Shown: positions 8,165 through 12,218 of the stretch, in pieces
Layout: every line of letters begins with the position of its first letter
How positions within the stretch are numbered: the first letter of the stretch is position 1
From: Euperipatoides rowelli
Lineage: Eukaryota > Onychophora > Udeonychophora > Euonychophora > Peripatopsidae
Direction: 5' to 3' (one strand)
Assembly (NCBI GenBank): GCA_003024985.2
Contig: PXIH01S0043931.1
DNA length: 12,218 nucleotides
Made by a program: the position numbers and the translations under genes
Notes under the pieces: model-generated
What the model saw: only the letters and a program-made list of their open reading frames with translations
The model's database searches: none
Told to the model about the DNA's origin: nothing

Positions 8165-8512
8165 CACTCATATATGCCGAATCATAAGAATGACTCATGC
8201 TGGAGAGTGATCTGTTGAGAGCCAGCTCAATAAAAAGAATGATAATACTATTGAAGCACAACATTACTATTTTTATTTTTCATTTTCAATTATGACAATA
8301 ATTTCCCTTCTATACTTTTTGTCTCTTTATCTGTAAGTGATATGACCTCTGCAGCAGACCGTAAAAAATTTGCATAATTTACTTTCTGCCGAAGCTGAAA
8401 ATTTATATATTTTTTATTTTTGCTAAAAAAAAAAAAAATACAATTCATTAACAGTTTATTTATTAACTAGCTGAAAAGTCCCATTTGAATTTAAATATAA
8501 CAGGGCTCTAGA
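8165..8512. other. Mirror of the AT-rich spacer
   Basis: Reverse complement of 3707-4054, with the 14-base A run at 8425-8438. Nothing recognised. Confidence 0.5.
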
Positions 8513-8544
8513 TACCCCCCTTCCTCCTACCCCACCCCCTACCC
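8513..8544 (-). repeat. Mirror copy of the short G-rich minisatellite part
   Basis: Reverse complement of 3675-3706. Its last eight bases on the plus strand (8537-8544, CCCTACCC) are one target duplication of the mirrored hAT element. Confidence 0.85.
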
Positions 8545-8905
8545 CAGGGGTCTGCAACCTATGGCTCCAGAACCACATGCGGCTCTTTCAGCAAATCCTG
8601 TGGCTCTTTGAAAATTGGCAGAACAATTTTATTTTAATATATAAATTTCAAAAAATGAACAAGTTTAATCAAAATGTTGTTGTTTTTTGTGTGTGTGAAA
8701 GTTTTTTTTTATTATTCAGTTCAGAATGCCCACTTCATACATATGCTATACTGTTGCTTTGTACGAGTTTCCAACCGCAGCTCACACGAGGGGGTTCCCC
8801 AAGTTACTTGATATCATTTCACTTCTGCGGCTCTTTCATGTTTCTGTTTTTTCATTTTTTTTTTGCAAATTTGGCTCTTTGTCACCGAAAGGTTGCAGAC
8901 CCCTG
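8545..8905 (-). mobile_element. Mirror copy of the 361-bp hAT element
   Basis: Reverse complement of 3314-3674, with the duplications at 8537-8544 and 8906-8913. Two independent insertions into exactly mirrored sites are not credible, so the insertion predates copying of the arm. The 142-residue and 106-residue frames that cross it read through the element into the C-rich minisatellite and have no gene features. Confidence 0.9.
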
Positions 8906-9030
8906 CCCTACCCCATCCCCCTACCCATACCCTACCTATCCCCATACCCCATACCCCTACTCCATCCCCATACCCATCCTCCTACCCCATCCTCCCATCT
9001 CCTGAGACCCCTCTCCCCATCTCTCCTATT
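8906..9030 (-). repeat. Mirror copy of the G-rich minisatellite, main part
   Basis: Reverse complement of 3189-3313, so the C-rich form is on the plus strand. The left arm is G-rich on the plus strand and this arm is G-rich on the minus strand. Confidence 0.85.
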
Positions 9031-9092
9031 CCTTAAATCATTTTAGAAACGATACAAAATATAAATCTCTTAATGAGATAACGTATAAATTC

Positions 9093-9093
<1 letters not shown>

Positions 9094-9123
<30 letters not shown>
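9094..9123 (-). repeat. (AAT)10 microsatellite, mirror of (ATT)10
   Basis: Ten perfect AAT units, equal in number to the opposite arm. Confidence 0.95.
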
Positions 9124-9125
<2 letters not shown>

Positions 9126-9233
9126 ACATTAATAAACGCTAATAATTATATCTAACTTTAAGAACGTGAAATCATAGCGTGTGAGAATCTTACACATGCT
9201 CTTTTCTATAAATGTGACTGACCGTTACCATTT

Positions 9234-10718
9234 TATTATATAGGATGTGTGTAAATAATTTGAGATGTTATTTTCCTGTTATTATTTTACGAAGTATTTT
9301 AAAAATGAATAAAACTGACCTTTGTTTATATATTTCTGTGTGTTTCATTATTGTGTTACGTTAATTTCATGATGTATATAAATAGTTGGAGACATTATTT
9401 TTCCATTATTACTTTACCGAATATTTTTAAAATGAATAAAATTGTATTTTTTTCTTCAATTTTTTATTTTTTTAATATGTGTTTTATTATTACGTTTCAT
9501 TTATTTCATATTGAATGGCGATAGTAGAAGACGTTATTTTCCCATTATTATTTTACGAAGTATTCTTAGAATTAATAAAATTGAGTTTTTTCATGTTTAT
9601 TTTGTGTGTGTGTGTTCTATTATTGTTTCATTTGTTTCATGCTGAAATGAGATAGTAGAAGACGTTATTTTCTCTTTTACGAAGTATTCTTAGAATTAAT
9701 AAAATTAAGTTTTTTCATGTTTTTTTTTTGTGTGTGTTTATTGTTGTTTCATTTATTTCATGACGAATTGAGATAGTAGAAGACGTTATTTTCCCATTAT
9801 TATTTTACAAAGTATTCTTAAAATAAATAAGTGAGTTTTCATATTTTTGTTTATTTTGTGTGTGTTTTATTATTGTTTCATTTATTTTATGATGTATGTA
9901 AATAGTAGGAGACATTAATATTTCTCTTTATTATTCTATGAATTATTCTAAAAATGTAAAAGTGAGTTCTTGTTTTTTATGTATTTTATTATTGCATTTT
10001 ATTTATTTCCTGATGTATGGAAATAATGGGAGGCATTATTTCCCCATTATTATTTTATGAAATATTCATAAAATGAGTAAAATTGGGTTTTTTCATATTT
10101 GTTTTTCGTGTGTATGTGTTTTATTATAATTGTTTCATTTATTTCATGAAGTATTGAGAAAGTACGAGATGTAATTTTCCTGTTATTATTTTACAAAGGA
10201 TTCTTAAAATTAATAAAATTGAGGGTTTTTTTCATGTTTTTTGTTATTTTATTATTGTGTTTAATTTATTGCTTTATGTATGGAAAGTGGGCGATGTTAT
10301 TTTCCCACCATTATTTTATCAAATATTCTTAATAATGAATAAAGTTGAGGCTTTTTTTCACATATTTTATTTGTGTTTGTGTGTGTGTGTGTGTGTGTAT
10401 TTTATTGTTGCTTTTCATTTATTTCATGTTGTATGGAAATAGTGGCGACTTTATTTTCCCATTATTATTTTATAAAGTATTCTTAAAATGAACGGATTTG
10501 AGTATTCTTACAATGAATAAAATTGAGTATTTCATATTTTAGGTGTGTTTAATCATTGTGTTTCATCTAATTCATGATGTATATAAATAGTGGGAGATGT
10601 TATTTTCCCGTCATTATTTTACGAAGTATTCTTACAATAAATAAAATTGAGTTTTTTTTTCCTATTTTGTTTTTGTGTGTGTGTTTTATTATTGTTCTAT
10701 TTTCAGACACTCTATCTG
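9234..10718 (-). repeat. Mirror copy of the 118-154 bp tandem repeat array
   Basis: Reverse complement of 1501-2985. Unit order, unit-specific substitutions and the partial duplication (about 10484-10519) are all preserved in reverse. Tandem arrays usually gain and lose units quickly, so conservation of all eleven irregular units is strong evidence that the arms separated very recently or are not independent loci. Confidence 0.85.
10379..10398 (-). repeat. (GT)10 microsatellite, mirror of (AC)10
   Basis: Ten GT dinucleotides, the same length as the left-arm tract. Equal length at a slippage-prone locus argues for a recent or shared origin of the arms. Confidence 0.95.
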
Positions 10719-10729
10719 CGTATCTACTT

Positions 10730-10978
10730 TTAATTCAGGTTTTTGATATCTATGTAAAGATTTATTGGCCTGACGTTTTGCAAAACAGTATGCTCATTAT
10801 ACCATGGTTTAATCCTTTTGATAATTTCCTTTGTTGATGAATATATCATTGTAGTTTCTATAGCTGATGTTACCAGTAAATTTTTCAGAAATTCATATGT
10901 GTCATTAATATTAAGTGGAACAGTTCCCTCCAAACAAACATCAACGTATTGCAAAAATTCATCCTTGCTGTTAGAATT
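10730..10978 (-). pseudogene. Mirror copy of the coding-like remnant
   Basis: Reverse complement of 1241-1489, encoding the identical broken peptide on the minus strand. The identity of the two copies, stops and missing start included, shows that the fragment had already decayed before the arm was copied. Confidence 0.25.
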
Positions 10979-11092
10979 TCATCGTGAAATTAGTCATCTA
11001 TTTCCAGTCTGTCTAACTTCAGCTATTATCATACTTTCATTTGAAATCATCAGATAAAATAAATTCTTTAATCTCACCATCAAACTCATAGT

Positions 11093-11695
11093 TTCCCTAA
11101 GTGGAAGGATCCAGGGGGCCGTTAGTAGCCTCATGTGCAATTGGAGAGCGTTGAATAACGGGGCGATGGCAGCAAAAAGAAAGAAGAGAAGAAAATTTCG
11201 AAAAACGTTTGTACATGTTTGATCAGTTGTGTAACATAGAGTAAATTTGTAGTGATTCCTTCATTTTTTAAATAAACACATAAAATGCAAGTTAATATAA
11301 TGACCAGTGGTCAAGTTCACCGAAAGGTCAAACCCTTTAATTATTCCTTTTTTTTCTCAAGCACATTTAATTGATTTATGAATTTTTTGCTATCAGGTGA
11401 TTTTTAATGTTATTTATGATATTTATTTTAATATTGTCCCTCATTATCTTAATCTTCTGTGTGTGTAATCCAAATGTTACTATGGTTTATTTTATAAAAT
11501 AATTTTATAAAATTTCAAGGTGTCTTGTTTACAATATCTTTCTTCACTATGTTGAAGGTCATAGGTAGAAATATAGATAAATAAAAGTATATAAATTCAA
11601 CACTGCATCATTCTGCTTGTTTCACTTAAAGAAAGTAGATTTTCAGGTGGGGCACTGAGTAATTTTTTTAGGGCAAATAAGATTGGGAACCTCTG
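11093..11695 (-). mobile_element. Mirror copy of the truncated hAT relic
   Basis: Reverse complement of 524-1126. Its terminus GGGAACCTCTG ends at 11695. Because both copies point outward and each is followed by ATCTAGAT, the interval 524-11695 superficially looks like a single hAT element with inverted ends and target duplications. That appearance follows automatically from the large palindrome, since the flanks beyond the 8-mers are mirrored as well. Confidence 0.6.
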
Positions 11696-11703
11696 ATCTA
11701 GAT

Positions 11704-11748
11704 CAGCCATACTAAACCTGTGACCCGCCAAGCTTTTAGATGCGACCC
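11704..11748 (-). mobile_element. Mirror copy of the possible hAT end
   Basis: Reverse complement of 471-515. Read on the plus strand it begins CAGCCATACTAAACCTG, just after ATCTAGAT at 11696-11703. It could be mistaken for the partner terminus of the left-arm copy, but it is there only because the arm is duplicated. Confidence 0.4.
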
Positions 11749-12218
11749 AAAACGCAATCATGAATTTAAATTTTTAAAATCTTGAAATTAGCGGCAACAA
11801 TTGAATGACGGTTAAGCAGACACGGACGACATTTACGTTCTCACAAACTAACGCGGTAGCGCTCACGTGGGTAATACTAGGATGATAAAACTATACCCCT
11901 CAATGATCAGTTTTTTTAAAATACGGTTAATTTGTGTGCTATAAGGTAAATTTAAATTATTTAGAATTAAAATAGCAAAATAATCTGTTTAAATTAGTTT
12001 CATGGACAGACCCAATTTTAGTCTTGTTTGTTTCATTTTTTTTTTAAAAAAAATCAATTATTGAACTTATGTAGAGTGTATATGCGCATACGAAGTTCAT
12101 AATTTTGCTGCATGCGCATTGCGCAGGCTATTTTTTTGTAGGTGGTTTTTAACCCTTTCCACTCCACTGAATTCAGAGAATTTAGTTTCTACAGCTCCAC
12201 AATAAAAATGAAAAATCT
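11749..12218. other. Mirror of the unassigned outer stretch
   Basis: Reverse complement of 1-470, with the GCGC-containing patches at about 12081-12125. No gene or transposon end is recognised. It ends at the window edge while still matching the opposite arm, so the palindrome boundary is not visible here. Confidence 0.5.

Larger units (their letters stand above)
6110..12218 (-). repeat. Right arm of the palindrome, inverted copy of 1-6109
   Basis: This is the reverse complement of the left arm, beginning at the axis without any intervening base and ending at the last base of the window. Near identity across AT-rich, homopolymer-rich and microsatellite DNA, which normally drifts fast, means that the two arms are extremely young, are kept identical by gene conversion, or derive from one molecule read on both strands. 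Everything listed for the left arm occurs here in reverse order and opposite orientation. Confidence 0.98.

Noticed and set aside
524-11695. A single 11-kb hAT transposon with inverted ends and ATCTAGAT duplications
   Set aside because: The mirrored ends and octamers are automatic in a palindrome. Sequence beyond the octamers is also mirrored, whereas flanks of a true insertion would be unrelated apart from the duplication. There is no transposase.
1-12218. Linear replicon, plasmid or viral terminal hairpin
   Set aside because: There are no replication or capsid genes. The content is nuclear-type transposon relics and microsatellites, and the symmetry lies at the centre of the window.

Overview
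This window is one giant, essentially perfect DNA palindrome. Bases 1-6109 reappear as their exact reverse complement in 6110-12218, so position x pairs with 12219-x. There is no spacer: the symmetry axis lies between bases 6109 and 6110, inside a CTGCAG. Every internal landmark checked in one arm has its partner at the mirrored coordinate, so there is no net insertion or deletion between arms. In the stretches compared base by base (the inner half in detail, the outer half by samples) I found one mismatch, at 6102 versus 6117, only 8 bases from the axis. The symmetry runs to both window edges, so the arms may continue beyond them.

The DNA looks like non-coding sequence from an animal nucleus, perhaps an arthropod or other invertebrate. 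It is strongly AT-rich, full of microsatellites and degenerate minisatellites, and carries several short hAT-type DNA transposon relics. It has no credible intact gene, no bacterial-style operon and no recognisable RNA gene. I cannot assign a species.

Left-arm layout (the right arm is the same in reverse):
1-470, unassigned AT-rich sequence.
471-515, a possible hAT end.
516-523, the palindromic 8-mer ATCTAGAT.
524 to about 1126, a second hAT relic that opens with CAGAGGTTCCCAA and has no opposite end in the arm.
About 1241-1489, a decayed coding-like fragment, possibly from a LINE.
About 1501-2985, roughly eleven diverged copies of a 118-154 bp tandem repeat, including an (AC)10 tract.
3096-3125, (ATT)10.
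About 3189-3706, a G-rich minisatellite split by a 361-bp non-autonomous hAT element (3314-3674) with matching ends and an 8-bp target duplication.
4055-4493, another terminal-inverted-repeat element beginning CAGTGTCGGC.
4494-6109, AT-rich sequence with no identified feature.

Nothing here works together as a gene system. The notable object is the palindrome itself. Because the transposons and satellites are mirrored together with their decay, the duplication came after all of them and is very recent, or it arose during sequencing or assembly. A 14-bp perfect palindrome at the axis, bordered by the only mismatch seen, is what would be expected if a short pre-existing inverted repeat served as the fold-back point.
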